A DNA stretch of 46,842 nt from Chloroflexota bacterium (GCA_029782225.1 JAKOVF010000096.1:1-46842), one strand, 5' to 3'; counted from the stretch's first letter, positions 7,687 to 17,954 are shown. Notes: generated by a model from the sequence alone, not told the origin. Numbers and translations: made by a program.

Positions 7687-8523
7687 TCAGAATTCCTCTC
7701 GGCCAAACCGCCAGATGGCCAGTACAATGAAGATCACGATCCAGAGCAGCGCGGCGATCGCGGGAACGATCGCGATGGGTGGCAGAGCTTGCGGCGCCTG
7801 GGGACCCAGCGCCAGCACGAGAGCGACCCCGTCCAATTTCCAGGGGAAGATGGCAGCGAGCTGAGGTAAGGCATTGGGGACGAACATTCCCAGAAACAGG
7901 AACCCCAAAGCGATCCCCAGCACGGCGCCGCGCGAATTGAGGAATGTGCCCAGCATGATCGTCAACATGAGATAGAACAGGATCACCAGTGACCAGATGC
8001 CCATGGCGGCCAGAAGGTCAACCGGCGCGGGCGCGGTGCCCGCGAGCAGAGAGATTTCAACATAGAATACGATCGTCGGAACGAGCATGCCAAGTACCAA
8101 GAGCCCGAGGACCTGCGGAAGCACCTTGGCAACGATAAAGGCCGGGCGAGACACAGGCTTGGATAGGATCCAGGCAGCGGTGCCCATCTGTTTTTCCTGG
8201 ATGATCGTGCCCTGTGCCGAGATGGCTGCACCCACTGCGGTACAGAGGATACCGACCTGGATAAAGACCTGCAAGAGGATCAGGTAAATCCTGTCAGGCG
8301 TCATTTGCTGGGCCTCGGCCGGATCCATGGCGTCTCTGGTCACCATAAATCCGATTCCAATGAAAGCCACGGCTCCATTGATCAACAGGATCCAGATCAG
8401 CAGCTGTACAAGCCAGCGGCGCCAGCCCCACCAGAGATGGAGCTCATGGTCGAGTAGATTTCCAAGCCCGCGGCGCCAGCCCCGGCTGGTCACCGGCTGT
8501 AAGATATTATTTGCGGTTGTCAT
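7687..8523 (-). CDS. ABC-2 type transporter permease
   Basis: A 278-aa membrane protein with about six hydrophobic segments: near residues 38-60, 85-106, 137-160, 173-195, 200-223 and 248-270. The cytoplasmic loop QEKQMGTAAWILSKPVSRPAFIVAK is typical of ABC-2 (NatB/CcmB-like) exporters. ATG 8523 overlaps the stop of the ATPase gene by 17 bp, which indicates translational coupling and one transporter made of these two products. It is the last gene of the minus-strand set. The substrate is unknown. The neighbouring MacB/LolCDE-like system is separate but probably cotranscribed. Confidence 0.85.
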   Translation of the reverse strand: MTTANNILQPVTSRGWRRGLGNLLDHELHLWWGWRRWLVQLLIWILLINGAVAFIGIGFMVTRDAMDPAEAQQMTPDRIYLILLQVFIQVGILCTAVGAAISAQGTIIQEKQMGTAAWILSKPVSRPAFIVAKVLPQVLGLLVLGMLVPTIVFYVEISLLAGTAPAPVDLLAAMGIWSLVILFYLMLTIMLGTFLNSRGAVLGIALGFLFLGMFVPNALPQLAAIFPWKLDGVALVLALGPQAPQALPPIAIVPAIAALLWIVIFIVLAIWRFGREEF

Positions 8524-9469
8524 CGGGAGACCCTCCTTCCACTAGCTGTACGAAGACCTCTTCAAGATTATATTTGTGACGACCAAATTCGGTGACAATG
8601 GTCCCAGGATCGTCCAGCGCCATACGCAGGAGACGTGCTTCTGCAGTGCTCTCGTCTGTGGTGCTGACTTCCAGCTCCGTGGTCCCATTGACTGGTTTCA
8701 AGGCCACTGATGTCACCCAGGACTGGTGCAGGAGCCGTTCGCGCGTCGACGCACCTTCGCCTTTTACAACAAGCGAGTAGACCACGCCTCCGTCACCTGT
8801 CAGCAGCTCATCGATGGGCGCCTGGGCGATCAGCTTGCCATGGTTGAGGATCGCAACGCTGTCGCTGACCCGCTGCACATCGGAAAGAATATGCGTGGAA
8901 TAGAAGATGGTCGTGTGCTTGCGCAGACGTTCCATCACCTCGAGCACGTCCCGCCGTCCCATCGGGTCGAGTGAGGCAGCAGGCTCATCCAGGATAAGCA
9001 GGTCGGGATAGTTGACCTGCGCTTGCGCGATGCCCAGCCGCTGGCGCTCGCCGCCGGAAAAGCCCTTGATGTGGCGATCAGCCTTATCTGTCAAACCGAC
9101 CAGTTCGAGCGTCTCTTCGATGCGGTCTTCGATCTTGCGCTTCGGTCCCTGGAAGAAAAAGCGCGCGGTGAAACGCATCGTCTCGCGGGCGGTCATGTCA
9201 TCGTAATAGCGGGGATCCTGCGCGAGGTAGCCGATGCGGTTTCGAATCTGGGCGCTATCTCGCTGGATGTCCATGCCGAAGATAGAGGCGGTCCCAGAGG
9301 TCGGGCGCGCCAACCCCAGCAGGAGTTTGATCGTTGTGCTCTTGCCAGCGCCGTTCGGACCGAGAAAACCGAAGATAGAATGTGGCGGGACCTTCAGATT
9401 TAGAGACTGAAGAGCGGCGAAATCACCGTAGGTTTTGCCCAGGTCATGTGTTTGAATTACGCAGTCCAT
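8507..9469 (-). CDS. ABC transporter ATP-binding protein (ABC-2/DrrA type)
   Basis: A 320-aa nucleotide-binding subunit. Walker A is FLGPNGAGKSTT (35-46), the Q-loop is YLAQDPRYYD, the ABC signature FSGGERQ (137-143), Walker B LLILDEP (157-163) and the switch His lies in FYSTHIL. A C-terminal extension of about 100 residues (from about 220) is of the DrrA/CcmA accessory type. ATG 9469 follows AAAGGAG. It pairs with the overlapping ABC-2 permease downstream and itself overlaps the 69-aa membrane protein gene upstream by 26 bp. The likely role is export or membrane-protein handling powered by ATP. No substrate clue is visible. Confidence 0.92.
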   Translation of the reverse strand: MDCVIQTHDLGKTYGDFAALQSLNLKVPPHSIFGFLGPNGAGKSTTIKLLLGLARPTSGTASIFGMDIQRDSAQIRNRIGYLAQDPRYYDDMTARETMRFTARFFFQGPKRKIEDRIEETLELVGLTDKADRHIKGFSGGERQRLGIAQAQVNYPDLLILDEPAASLDPMGRRDVLEVMERLRKHTTIFYSTHILSDVQRVSDSVAILNHGKLIAQAPIDELLTGDGGVVYSLVVKGEGASTRERLLHQSWVTSVALKPVNGTTELEVSTTDESTAEARLLRMALDDPGTIVTEFGRHKYNLEEVFVQLVEGGSPDDNRK

Positions 9470-9653
9470 GATTGACTCCTTTCTTTCCAGTCTTTAGTCG
9501 ATCACTCAAGAGGATCCAGGCGCAAATGGCTACAATTAACCCGGCCATGCGCAGCATGATGCCCCATCGAATGATCAGAGATATCCATGCGAGACCAGCA
9601 GGGATCAAGAAATAGGGTGCTCCTCGCGAATTCGGTGCAATCCTGGTGTTCAT
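9444..9653 (-). CDS. Small two-helix membrane protein
   Basis: A 69-aa protein with two hydrophobic stretches, PYFLIPAGLAWISLIIRWGI (about 13-32) and MLRMAGLIVAICAWILLSDR (about 33-52). ATG 9653 follows AAAGGAGATGCAC, a strong Shine-Dalgarno site 6 nt away. The 3' end overlaps the ATPase gene by 26 bp in another frame, and the 5' end is 31 bp after the FtsX-like permease gene. Two helices plus operon position suggest a small accessory subunit of one of the two ABC systems. No family recognised. Confidence 0.65.
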   Translation of the reverse strand: MNTRIAPNSRGAPYFLIPAGLAWISLIIRWGIMLRMAGLIVAICAWILLSDRLKTGKKGVNHGLRNSNT

Positions 9654-9684
9654 GTGCATCTCCTTTCTGACTTTTGAACCGTTC

Positions 9685-12066
9685 TTACTCGTACGCCAGG
9701 GTATCCTTGACCGTGAGCCGTGATGCACTGCGCGCAGGCAGCGCACTGGCTATGATGCCGATGACCAGCATCCCGATTAACCAGACAAAGATTCCGGTCA
9801 TGCCATAGATCGTCCGTAAGGGCATACCGAACAGGAGTGTTCCAACACCCGTTGCCATCACTCCTGTGATCGGGATCGCGAACAGGAGACTGATGGTCCA
9901 ACTGATCAGGCCAATGATCATACCTTCCACGATCACAATACTTTGAACATCCCAGTTGGAGGCGCCAATCGCGCGGAGAACGCCGATCTCGCGTGTACGC
10001 TCCAGCACATTGATGCTCATGGTGCTCATTAATCCCAGCCCGCCAATCAGAGCAATCAGGGTCGCCATTGCCAGGAAGAAGTAAGCAAAGATATCGAACA
10101 GTTCTGTGGCACTCTGAAATTCCTCCATCCCCAATAGCGCGCTGCTCACCCGAATGCCGCGGGCAGCATATAGTTCCTGCAGTTGATCCCTGACTCTTTC
10201 CTGCGTAGCAGTGTCGTTGGTACTCACCCGCAGGGAATAAATCTGTCCTGGCTGATTGATCACATGGCTGAGGTATTCATAGTTGGCATAAAGCACAGGA
10301 GCGTTGTTACCTATCATGCTGAAAACACCGATGACCTGCCAGTTCGATTCTTTCCCATCGATTTTGATCGTGAGCCAGTCGCGAAGCTCCACATCCGGGA
10401 ACCTTTTTATCAAATCGCTGCTGACCGCGATGGCATTCTCATCACCCGGCTTTAGCCAGCGACCTGAGACGAGGATCGGCCGAATCAGGGCGGATGTGGA
10501 GGGTGGCGCTATCAGTGCAACATCGGTTTCTGTTTGGTCCTCCTTGCGAACGAGCGTTCCGATATACTCCAACCAGCCTTCCGCGCCTTCGACCCCCGGC
10601 ACGTTTTCCGCCAGGCCGACGACTTCCTCAAGGCGGTACGAGCGGCTAAAAGTAACGTTGACATCCGCCAGGAAGTAACCCTGAAGCTCCTCAATGATTC
10701 TGTCGAGCGATGCCCACAGGTTGAAAACAGAGATGAAGACGGCCCCAGCCAGCACCAGGGTAAACAACGTCAGGAACAGGCGTGTTTTCCGGCGAAAGGC
10801 ATTTCGCAGAGAAAGGCGCATGGGGCGCGGGATCAGCACATTGCTTCGGCTCACCGTAGCTTTCCTGCTTCCTACACTCCGGCTAATGCCATAGTCCGCT
10901 AGCGCCTCGCGCACAGTGATGTGCACGCTGGTGTACATAGGCCATAAAGCCGCTAGAAGGGGGATGACCAGGGCTGCAATGATCTGTTGGATTAAAGTGG
11001 GCGGATAGACCTGATATGGGCTGGTATAGAAACCCAGGAATCCCGCCATGCCATCGCCGATCGTTCGTGCCGCGCCGTTTGCCAGCGGGACGGCGATGAC
11101 CAGGGCTATCAGCCCAAAGCCCAGGATCAATATGATGTACATGCCAAAGATCTGCAGCGTACTCCCGCCGGTCGCCTTCATGATGCCAATTTGCCGCGTC
11201 TGCTGGCTCATGAGTCCCGTGGTGGTATTGACGATCAGAAAGACACTCAACAACGCGATCAGCCATCCAAGAATGCCCATGACCAGGAATACAGCCTGCG
11301 AAACAGAATACGCCCAATGGTGACCGGGGGGTGAATAGATGAGGGACGGCCCAACAGTCACGCCGCTGCGCTCTATGCGTTCTTCCACGGCCCGCACCAC
11401 CTGTATGACATGATTGAGATCTGTTGGGTTCTCAGCAACGCTGACAGCCAGCCTGTCATAGTCTGTTGTGCCGCCGAGCCATTCCATCGTTTCCGGAGTG
11501 ACGTACGCTTTGATCGATCCCGTGGCTGCGTAGGGCATTTCCGCCCCGGCATGCACATATCCGGCCAGGCGCAACTGACCTTTTCGATCGTGGCTGCGTT
11601 CGATGGTGATCAGATCACCCGGTTGATAGCCCAGGGAAGCTGCAGTGGCCTCGATCAAAACTTCGTTGTCTCGAAGTGGCGGAATGAGTGATTCACCCTT
11701 AACGGGTTGGAGGGTACTCACCGTCAGATCGTAAGGATTCTTGATGCCTGTGAATTGGATGGGAATCAGTTGTCCATCCGGCTGAATTACGCGCCCGGCG
11801 AATACGGAACGACCCTCCACCGTCCCCACCCCAGGCACTTCGCGCGCGATCCGGACCGTCTCATCATCCATCGGGGAAGCATAGATCCAGGCTTCCGGCG
11901 GGTTGGCTGAGAGAAAATCGCTGTCCATGCTTTCAGCCGTGTACAGCTGCAAATTGCTGGTGAACCCAACCCCGGCGGTGCCAACAAAAATCGTGAGAAT
12001 GACAAGGAATGTGCGGGTCTTGTTGCCCCAAAAATCCGCCCAGACCTTTTTCCAACGGCTGCTCAT
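9685..12066 (-). CDS. FtsX/MacB-type ABC transporter permease
   Basis: A 793-aa permease built of two FtsX-like halves. An N-terminal membrane segment (about 16-38) is followed by a MacB-PCD-type extracytoplasmic domain (about 45-240), a core of three helices (about 250-390), a second anchor (about 430-450), a second periplasmic domain (about 455-650) and three final helices (about 660-785). [24 protein letters not shown] and [19 protein letters not shown] are the duplicated FtsX signatures. Such permeases act as mechanotransmission devices for lipoprotein, peptide or drug efflux. ATG 12066 overlaps the TGA of the ATPase gene (ATGA), marking them as a pair; a membrane-fusion lipoprotein is encoded just upstream. 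The substrate is unknown. Confidence 0.9.
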   Translation of the reverse strand: MSSRWKKVWADFWGNKTRTFLVILTIFVGTAGVGFTSNLQLYTAESMDSDFLSANPPEAWIYASPMDDETVRIAREVPGVGTVEGRSVFAGRVIQPDGQLIPIQFTGIKNPYDLTVSTLQPVKGESLIPPLRDNEVLIEATAASLGYQPGDLITIERSHDRKGQLRLAGYVHAGAEMPYAATGSIKAYVTPETMEWLGGTTDYDRLAVSVAENPTDLNHVIQVVRAVEERIERSGVTVGPSLIYSPPGHHWAYSVSQAVFLVMGILGWLIALLSVFLIVNTTTGLMSQQTRQIGIMKATGGSTLQIFGMYIILILGFGLIALVIAVPLANGAARTIGDGMAGFLGFYTSPYQVYPPTLIQQIIAALVIPLLAALWPMYTSVHITVREALADYGISRSVGSRKATVSRSNVLIPRPMRLSLRNAFRRKTRLFLTLFTLVLAGAVFISVFNLWASLDRIIEELQGYFLADVNVTFSRSYRLEEVVGLAENVPGVEGAEGWLEYIGTLVRKEDQTETDVALIAPPSTSALIRPILVSGRWLKPGDENAIAVSSDLIKRFPDVELRDWLTIKIDGKESNWQVIGVFSMIGNNAPVLYANYEYLSHVINQPGQIYSLRVSTNDTATQERVRDQLQELYAARGIRVSSALLGMEEFQSATELFDIFAYFFLAMATLIALIGGLGLMSTMSINVLERTREIGVLRAIGASNWDVQSIVIVEGMIIGLISWTISLLFAIPITGVMATGVGTLLFGMPLRTIYGMTGIFVWLIGMLVIGIIASALPARSASRLTVKDTLAYE

Positions 12067-13199
12067 GCTGGTACTCCTCGTAATCTGATGTTTTCCGCTT
12101 CATGCTTATCTGCCATCTGGTGCAGCGCCTCGCGCGTGACCTCGGATTGGCTCAGCAATTTATCCAGATCATCGTAAGCAATGGCCAGGACATCCACCGG
12201 CCCTCGTTCCGAGGCTCGAACAGATGCCTTCCGTCTGCGGTCATGGAAGAACGCCATTTCGCCGAGCATTTTTCCGGGGCCGAGCTGCAGAGCCACCACA
12301 TCCGATTGGTTGGGACGAGGCAGGATCACTTCCACCGTGCCTTTGGTCACAATATAGAATGTGTCGGCGTTTGCTCCCTCGGTCAGGATCATGGTACCGG
12401 GCTCAAAGCTGAGGCGCTTTGCGCAGCGAGTGGCTTCCCACACCTCGTCCTGTGTCAGCGTCGGCAGGGCTTTTGAGACATATTCATTCACGATCTCACC
12501 GTCGGAGATCAGCGCAGTACGGTTGGTACGTTTTGCAAGGCCGCTATCGTGAGTGACGACGATGATGGTTTTACCCTGTGCCACCAGGTTCCTGAATAAC
12601 TCGAAGACGCTATCGGCGGTCTTGGAGTCCAGGTTGCCTGTTGGTTCATCGGCGATCACAAGCGGCGGATCGTTGGCCAGGGCACGCGCAATCGCCACGC
12701 GCTGCTGCTGCCCGCCTGACAGCGCGGTGGGCAGTTTATAAGCGTGCTCGGCCAGTTCCACCAACTCAAGCAATTTGAGGGCGCGTTTCTCGCGCTGGCG
12801 CATCGGATAGGTGTGACAGAAATCCATTGGCAGCATGATGTTCTCGATCACCGAGATGGTTGGCAGAAGCTGGAAGAACTGAAACACAACGCCCAGATTC
12901 TTGCCGCGCCAGCGCGCCATGCGATTTTCATTTAGCCCATGCACTGCCGTACCATTCACGTACACCTCGCCCGAGGTGGGCCGGTCAATGCCGGTGATCA
13001 TATTCAACAGGGTGGATTTGCCACTGCCTGATTTCCCAATGATGCTCACAAACTCGCCGGAATTGATCTGCAAGTCAATGCTGTTCAGGGCATGGAAATC
13101 GCCGGCGGCAGTCTTGTAGTACTTATGAACATCCTGCAGGTCGATAATGGGATCACGGTCATTGCCAGTTCCGTTTGCAGGTTTACTAATGAGTGACAT
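12063..13199 (-). CDS. LolD/MacB-type ABC ATPase fused to a cyclic-nucleotide-binding domain
   Basis: A 378-aa fusion. Residues about 18-240 form a LolD/MacB-like ATPase: Walker [10 protein letters not shown] (55-63), signature LSGGQQQR (160-167), Walker B LVIADEP (180-186), and H217 in VVTHD. Residues about 255-355 form a cNMP-binding (CAP_ED) domain with [18 protein letters not shown] and a phosphate-binding cassette [18 protein letters not shown] that keeps the Gly-Glu pair and a following Arg. Cyclic-nucleotide control of the transporter is therefore possible; this is inference. ATG 13199 follows AGGAGG. The stop overlaps the FtsX-like permease start. A separate cNMP domain is not usual for MacB-type ATPases, which makes this fusion notable. 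Confidence 0.9.
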   Translation of the reverse strand: MSLISKPANGTGNDRDPIIDLQDVHKYYKTAAGDFHALNSIDLQINSGEFVSIIGKSGSGKSTLLNMITGIDRPTSGEVYVNGTAVHGLNENRMARWRGKNLGVVFQFFQLLPTISVIENIMLPMDFCHTYPMRQREKRALKLLELVELAEHAYKLPTALSGGQQQRVAIARALANDPPLVIADEPTGNLDSKTADSVFELFRNLVAQGKTIIVVTHDSGLAKRTNRTALISDGEIVNEYVSKALPTLTQDEVWEATRCAKRLSFEPGTMILTEGANADTFYIVTKGTVEVILPRPNQSDVVALQLGPGKMLGEMAFFHDRRRKASVRASERGPVDVLAIAYDDLDKLLSQSEVTREALHQMADKHEAENIRLRGVPA

Positions 13200-13268
13200 A
13201 CGAGCCTCCTAGTAAAGAGTCCAGCGCCTCTAGAGCCCGGGGTTGAACCGCCGGAGACATTGAGTCCA

Positions 13269-14315
13269 TTAATCCTGACTCTCAAACTTGACGGCGGCGG
13301 TCATGCCCCAGCGCATGGCAGGATGAGTGTCGTCAAGCAGGATGGTAACTTCGTAGACAATATCACCCTGGTTCTCGGAGTATGTCTGCCCAATGTGCAG
13401 GATCTGACCGGTCAGCTTCACATCTGGAAGGGCATCCAACGTAACCGTCACCGGCTGACCTTCCTCTAGCTTCACCACATCCAACTCGGTCACGTCCGTG
13501 GTTCTTACAATCCAATTGGAGAAATCCGCAACGGTCACTGCACTTTCGCCCGCATTGATCGAGCCACCCTCCTTCGTCTGCAAATCGGCGACCACGCCAT
13601 CGAAGGGGGCCAGGATCGAAAAGCTTGCTACCTCGGCGTTGGCCGCATTCAGCTTCGCTTCCATCAGAGCCAGTTGATCGCTATCAACTCCGCCCTTCAT
13701 ACGATCGTAGGCGCGCTGCAGTTCATCCAGCTTCGCTTTTTTCAGTGCCAGATCGTTCTCCGCTTCAGTGATCCAATCCTGCGGAGCCGGACCCTTGAAA
13801 CTCTTGGTTTTGTAACCATACTGATAACCGCTCCAGGTCTGGATTAAGATCACGCGCGCTTCAGTTTGCGGAATTTTGTCCGAGTTTCGCAGATACGCCA
13901 GATAAATCTCCGCCTTCTTGTGCGCCTCCTGCGCATCCTTCAGGTCGATCACAAGCTGGGCCAGGTCTGTACCCGACGATCCCATCAATTCGTTCAACGC
14001 CTGTTGGGCGCTTACCAGTTCAAGCTGTGCAGCGGCATAGTTAGTATCTGTTTCATCCCCCAGGTGGATCAATGGCTCTCCCTTTTGCACCGCTTCACCC
14101 GCCTCTACCAGCACTTCACGGACCATGCCGCTAGTGCTGAAGGCGATCTCGGCATAGTGAACTGGCTCAAGGCGTCCTTCCGCGATGATGGCAGTGTCTG
14201 CCTTGACAAGTGGAATGGGTGTCGGTGTACCAGCCGCCGGGTTGGCCCCGGGCGAGCAGGCCGCGAAAAGCAAACTAATCCCAATCGATACGATAAGGGG
14301 CCTATACTTAATCAT
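13269..14315 (-). CDS. Membrane-fusion (HlyD/MacA-like) lipoprotein
   Basis: A 348-aa exported lipoprotein: signal MIKYRPLIVSIGISLLFAAC with lipobox FAAC and lipidated C20. It then shows a biotinyl-lipoyl-like hairpin half (about 48-85, with AGEAVQKGEPLIHLGDETD), a long helical coiled-coil region (about 90-215), the second lipoyl half (ASFSILAPFDGVVADLQTKEGGSINAG written across about 225-255) and beta-barrel/membrane-proximal strands to the end. It resembles the MacA-type adaptor of MacAB-like exporters; in a monoderm-like cell it would sit outside the membrane next to the FtsX-like permease. ATG 14315 follows GGAGGT. It precedes the ATPase and permease genes in the same direction. Confidence 0.88.
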   Translation of the reverse strand: MIKYRPLIVSIGISLLFAACSPGANPAAGTPTPIPLVKADTAIIAEGRLEPVHYAEIAFSTSGMVREVLVEAGEAVQKGEPLIHLGDETDTNYAAAQLELVSAQQALNELMGSSGTDLAQLVIDLKDAQEAHKKAEIYLAYLRNSDKIPQTEARVILIQTWSGYQYGYKTKSFKGPAPQDWITEAENDLALKKAKLDELQRAYDRMKGGVDSDQLALMEAKLNAANAEVASFSILAPFDGVVADLQTKEGGSINAGESAVTVADFSNWIVRTTDVTELDVVKLEEGQPVTVTLDALPDVKLTGQILHIGQTYSENQGDIVYEVTILLDDTHPAMRWGMTAAVKFESQD

Positions 14316-14355
14316 GGTGAACCTCCGTTTCTATCCTTTCCTGGAACTTGTAGAT

Positions 14356-14823
14356 TCAATGTCCAGAGCCGGTCTCATCAGTTCCCTCTTTCACTTCCTC
14401 TTCTGTAACCTGACAGATTTCTTCAGAGGCGATCCATCTTGTTCGATCTGTGATCTTGCCAGGTGTGATATGAAACTCTGGTATCTTCTGAGCAGACTCA
14501 AACTCGACAAAGGTGGCCTGTCTTTTTGCTGACCAGTAGTTGTACTGGTCCTCGGTCAACTGCAGCTTAGCCTGCGATTCTTTCAATATGTGCGAAAGGT
14601 CTTCATCCAGACTATCGTCACAGAGCAGGACCCGGACCACAGTGGCTTTTACACGAACGGCGCATTCATCGTTATTTCTAAGGAAATACAGGCTGTCACC
14701 GGGTTTGGCAGGATGCTCCTCAGGTTTTTCAGAGTCGATTTCCTTCAGGATCATGCTCTTCACGCCGCTAAGGATTTTTTCAAGCTCGCCTGCTCGTGTG
14801 TCAAGAAAAACAAGAAAATTCAT
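14356..14823 (-). CDS. ASCH/PUA-like small protein (tentative)
   Basis: A 155-aa soluble protein. The opening FLVFLDTRAGELEKILSGVK, then KPGDSLYFLRNNDECAVRVKATVVRVLL, recalls the ASCH fold of the PUA superfamily: a strand, a helix ending in a G-x-K turn, then PGD and V-x-A-x-V strands. Such domains often bind RNA or modified nucleotides. The middle (DEDLSHILKESQAKLQLTEDQYNYW) is helical and the tail is acidic. The match is by eye only and could be wrong. I start at ATG 14823, since the upstream extension runs through the GC-rich run at 14878-14890. It lies between the NarL-type regulator and the efflux genes, 40 bp before the lipoprotein gene. Confidence 0.6.
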   Translation of the reverse strand: MNFLVFLDTRAGELEKILSGVKSMILKEIDSEKPEEHPAKPGDSLYFLRNNDECAVRVKATVVRVLLCDDSLDEDLSHILKESQAKLQLTEDQYNYWSAKRQATFVEFESAQKIPEFHITPGKITDRTRWIASEEICQVTEEEVKEGTDETGSGH

Positions 14824-14962
14824 GGAGGTAATTCCTCGTATCGTAGCAACCTGATCTATATCCACTTTAAATGAACCCCCCCCGGGGCACATCCGTCGGC
14901 CGGGGAGTTGCGGATTATCCTTTGGATTACATTTATTCTTATACTAAAGTAGCATGCTCCAG

Positions 14963-15607
14963 CTATAGAGAAGCTAATTTATGCTTGAGCGCATACGCGA
15001 TGGCCTCTGCCCTGCTGGAGACCTGCAGCTTCGAGAGGATATTGCTGATATGGGCTTTCACCGTTGCGACAGTGATGACCATGGCATCCGCGATCTGCTG
15101 GTTGCTTTGACCCTGTACAACTAGATTCAATACCTCCCGCTCGCGCTCAGTCAGGTCATCCGAAGGCTGTCTCGTCGGGCGGGTTGCATGGATGAGGGCC
15201 GTGGCCGCTTCCGGTGAAAGTGTCGATCTGCCTGACACGGCGTCCCGGATTGCCCTTGACAGCTCATCAGAAGTAACGTTCTTGAGCAGATAGCTGATCG
15301 CTCCCGCGGCCAGCACACCCTGCACAAGCTCCTCGTCTTCGAAGCTGGTTATGGCGATGATCTTAATATCCGGACACTCGGCCAAAATTGCCCGGGTTGC
15401 CGCGATGCCATCCATCTCAGGCATCATCAGGTCCATCAGGATCACATCCGGTCTCTTTTTACGACAAAGATCAAGAGCTTCCAGGCCATTTCTTGCTTCA
15501 CCCACCAGCACCAGGTCCTCATAGGCTCTCAGAAATGTGGCCAGTCCGCTTCGGACGACGTTGTGATCATCCACCAACATTACGTGGATTGGCTGAGAGG
15601 TATTCAT
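14963..15607 (-). CDS. NarL/LuxR-family response regulator
   Basis: A 214-aa regulator. The receiver domain (about 7-122) has acidic pair DD (13-14), phosphoacceptor D59 in [13 protein letters not shown], and K in [11 protein letters not shown]. The GerE/LuxR HTH (about 148-210) reads [20 protein letters not shown] then [20 protein letters not shown]. Start ATG 15607 lies inside the 3' end of the kinase gene (41-bp overlap), with AAGGATGGAACTG upstream, so kinase and regulator are translationally coupled. It probably controls the efflux genes downstream in the same direction; that target is inference. Confidence 0.93.
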   Translation of the reverse strand: MNTSQPIHVMLVDDHNVVRSGLATFLRAYEDLVLVGEARNGLEALDLCRKKRPDVILMDLMMPEMDGIAATRAILAECPDIKIIAITSFEDEELVQGVLAAGAISYLLKNVTSDELSRAIRDAVSGRSTLSPEAATALIHATRPTRQPSDDLTEREREVLNLVVQGQSNQQIADAMVITVATVKAHISNILSKLQVSSRAEAIAYALKHKLASL

Positions 15608-17861
15608 CAGTTCCATCCTTCCGTACCGAACTCCAGTCCAGATCAACCGTTGTCCCCTGGCCCGGCTGGCTCTCAATCTTCAAACCGGCTCCAATCGACG
15701 TGGCCCGCTCGCGCATGATCGCGATCCCCATGTGGTCGGGTGGAATGGAGTCGGGCTCAAAACCCAGCCCATCGTCGTAAATAAAGAGCTTCATTTGACC
15801 GGGGTGGCATTCCAAACGAAGTTCAACCTGCCGGGCCCCCGAATGCTTGGCGATATTATTCAACGCCTCCTGCGCAACCCGGTAAAAAACGATCTTCACT
15901 TCATGGGTCAGATCGCAATTTCCCTGGATATCCAGGAAAACCGGAACACGCACCCGGCCGACAAAAGCATCGACCAGTTGGGTGAGCAGAGATTTGATGT
16001 CCGCCCGCTCCAAAGACTCGGGCCTCATCTCCAACAGCATCGTCCTCATCTCTGCCAGCGCGCCGCGCGTCAACTGGCGCAGTTCCTCCAGGTTCTGGAT
16101 TCCTTCCTCTGGATCACGTTTCCAGATGCGCGGGATCACATCGGCAATGAGATTTGCGGAAAAGAGGGTCTGGGTGACCGCATCATGTAGCTCGCGCGCC
16201 AGGCGGTGTCGCTCTGCCGCAACGGCTGCCTGTTCCGCCTGCTCATATAAATGAGCATTCTCCATGGCAACCCCAATTTGCTTGCCAATCGATCCCAGCA
16301 ACGACAGTTCCTCGGAGGAAATTTGGCCGTCTTCGTGCTTTCCCAAAATAAAGAAACCCAGTTCGCGCCCTTTCGTCGACAGCGGAACATAGACAAGCAA
16401 TTGGAAACCGAATTGAGGTAACTGCCCCCGTAGTTTTTCATCCTGGAAGTTCTCAACTCCAAAAGTGGTCACTTCTTTTGGGTAAACTGCCGGGATCCCC
16501 TGTCCTGTAATGGCGTAGCTGTTCACGAGATCGATCGCGTTGGTCGGGTCGAAGCCACGCTGGGCCATCAGGAGTGGTGTTGTTGGATATGAATCAAGCT
16601 GAAAGGCAACACCCGTCTCAAAGTCCATTTGCTCGACCGTTTTGTTGAGTGCATCCTCGAGAATCTCGTGGATATCCAGGGAACGGCTGGCGACCGAGAT
16701 GATCGAGTTCAGGATCGCCAACTCTCGGGTGCGGTCCGCGACTTTTTTCTCCAGCAAAGAATAGGAGTCATCTAACTTAGCCGACATTAAGTTGAATTGA
16801 TCAGCAAGGGTTTCAATTTCATCACCCGTTTCAACCTCGATCCTGTGCTTAAATTGTCCCGCGGTGACCCGCTCGGTGGCCCGGATCAACTTCTGAATGG
16901 GTTCCGTGATATGCCCGACGCCGTAAGCGGTCACCAGTACTGGCACGATCACCCCCAGGGCGAGCAAGCCGAAAAGGAGCCTGCGATACGGTACAGTAGG
17001 CTGCATGATCTCGCTCCAGCTCCGCTCAGATACGAGAATCCAAGAGGTACTGGGATTTTTGCCACGGACCAATGTACCGTAGCTAATCACCCTATCCTCC
17101 ATCCCATTTTGAAACCGGATACTCTTACCCTCACTTTGGAAGAGCTGTTGTATGTAAGCTTCTTTAGATAAATCTCTACCGAGTTTTGCCGGATCGGGTG
17201 AAAAGATAACCCGCTGGTTTCCATCGAGGATAAACACATTCTGGCCCAGAGACAAACTATTTACGGTTGTAAAGAGAATATCCTGTTCATTTGGCCGAAT
17301 GGCCAAACAGTAATAACCTGCTCCAATGAATTCACTTAGCGTGTTGTGCATGGGCCAGATGACACAGACAATTCCTGCCTTGTTTGTCCCGATGGCTTGT
17401 ATATTAGTAAGCGGACCTGCACCCGGAGGATTGTCGCGCACATAGCGAAACTGAAATGTGTCGGACCAGTCCTGACCAATCAGCTCGGGCTGCTCGGGTT
17501 GTGTTTTGAATATGATTCCATGTTGGTCAACAAAATAGATTCCCCCATCAAAAACATCCAGGTTCGGTGCACGATCCAGGATATTCTGAGCACGAACTTC
17601 ACGTGACAATTCAGGTTTCGTATCGATACTAAGGATAATTGGTCGCAGTGAACCATTGATCAGATTGTTGATCCCATCGGCAGCCTGCACTATTTTTGTA
17701 TCAAGAACCGCCAAGTCCTCCTTGACAGCCAGGTCTCCGATCACTTTTTGGTAGGAATAAAAAGTGAACCAGGCCACTGCAGAAAGGATGATTACAGTGG
17801 GCACGAAAGACCAGGCAATGATCTTTGCTGCCAGACGCCGCCAGACGGGTGTTTTCGCCAC
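15567..17861 (-). CDS. Membrane sensor histidine kinase (Cache-HAMP-GAF-HisKA_3)
   Basis: A 764-aa NarX/LiaS-class kinase. TM1 is about 14-40, the extracytoplasmic Cache-like sensor about 41-290 (two PAS-like lobes with GGIYFVDQHGIIFKT and NVFILDGNQRVIF), TM2 about 294-316, and HAMP about 317-370 (ITEPIQKLIRATERVTAGQF). A GAF domain (about 385-535) is followed by a HisKA_3 dimerisation helix with phosphoacceptor H559 in RLARELHDAVTQTLFSA and a HATPase domain with EALNNIAKHSGA and DDGLGF. Start is GTG 17861, preceded by AAAAGGA at about 10 nt; a good promoter lies 94 bp upstream. It overlaps the regulator gene. The ligand is unknown. The catalytic half is clearly paralogous to the soluble kinase at 24543-25406. 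Confidence 0.93.
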   Translation of the reverse strand: MAKTPVWRRLAAKIIAWSFVPTVIILSAVAWFTFYSYQKVIGDLAVKEDLAVLDTKIVQAADGINNLINGSLRPIILSIDTKPELSREVRAQNILDRAPNLDVFDGGIYFVDQHGIIFKTQPEQPELIGQDWSDTFQFRYVRDNPPGAGPLTNIQAIGTNKAGIVCVIWPMHNTLSEFIGAGYYCLAIRPNEQDILFTTVNSLSLGQNVFILDGNQRVIFSPDPAKLGRDLSKEAYIQQLFQSEGKSIRFQNGMEDRVISYGTLVRGKNPSTSWILVSERSWSEIMQPTVPYRRLLFGLLALGVIVPVLVTAYGVGHITEPIQKLIRATERVTAGQFKHRIEVETGDEIETLADQFNLMSAKLDDSYSLLEKKVADRTRELAILNSIISVASRSLDIHEILEDALNKTVEQMDFETGVAFQLDSYPTTPLLMAQRGFDPTNAIDLVNSYAITGQGIPAVYPKEVTTFGVENFQDEKLRGQLPQFGFQLLVYVPLSTKGRELGFFILGKHEDGQISSEELSLLGSIGKQIGVAMENAHLYEQAEQAAVAAERHRLARELHDAVTQTLFSANLIADVIPRIWKRDPEEGIQNLEELRQLTRGALAEMRTMLLEMRPESLERADIKSLLTQLVDAFVGRVRVPVFLDIQGNCDLTHEVKIVFYRVAQEALNNIAKHSGARQVELRLECHPGQMKLFIYDDGLGFEPDSIPPDHMGIAIMRERATSIGAGLKIESQPGQGTTVDLDWSSVRKDGTDEYLSANPRNVGG

Positions 17862-17954
17862 GGCTAACAGTCCTTTTCAAGAATCCCACTGATCCATTTT
17901 CTCAACACAGTGCCCCCGTTGCTGACTTGAGAATCACGGAATCCTTTCAAAATC

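Noticed and set aside
14878..14900. C-run followed by GGGG before the ASCH-like gene, considered as a terminator
   Set aside because: The complementary blocks are short and no T tract follows in either direction.
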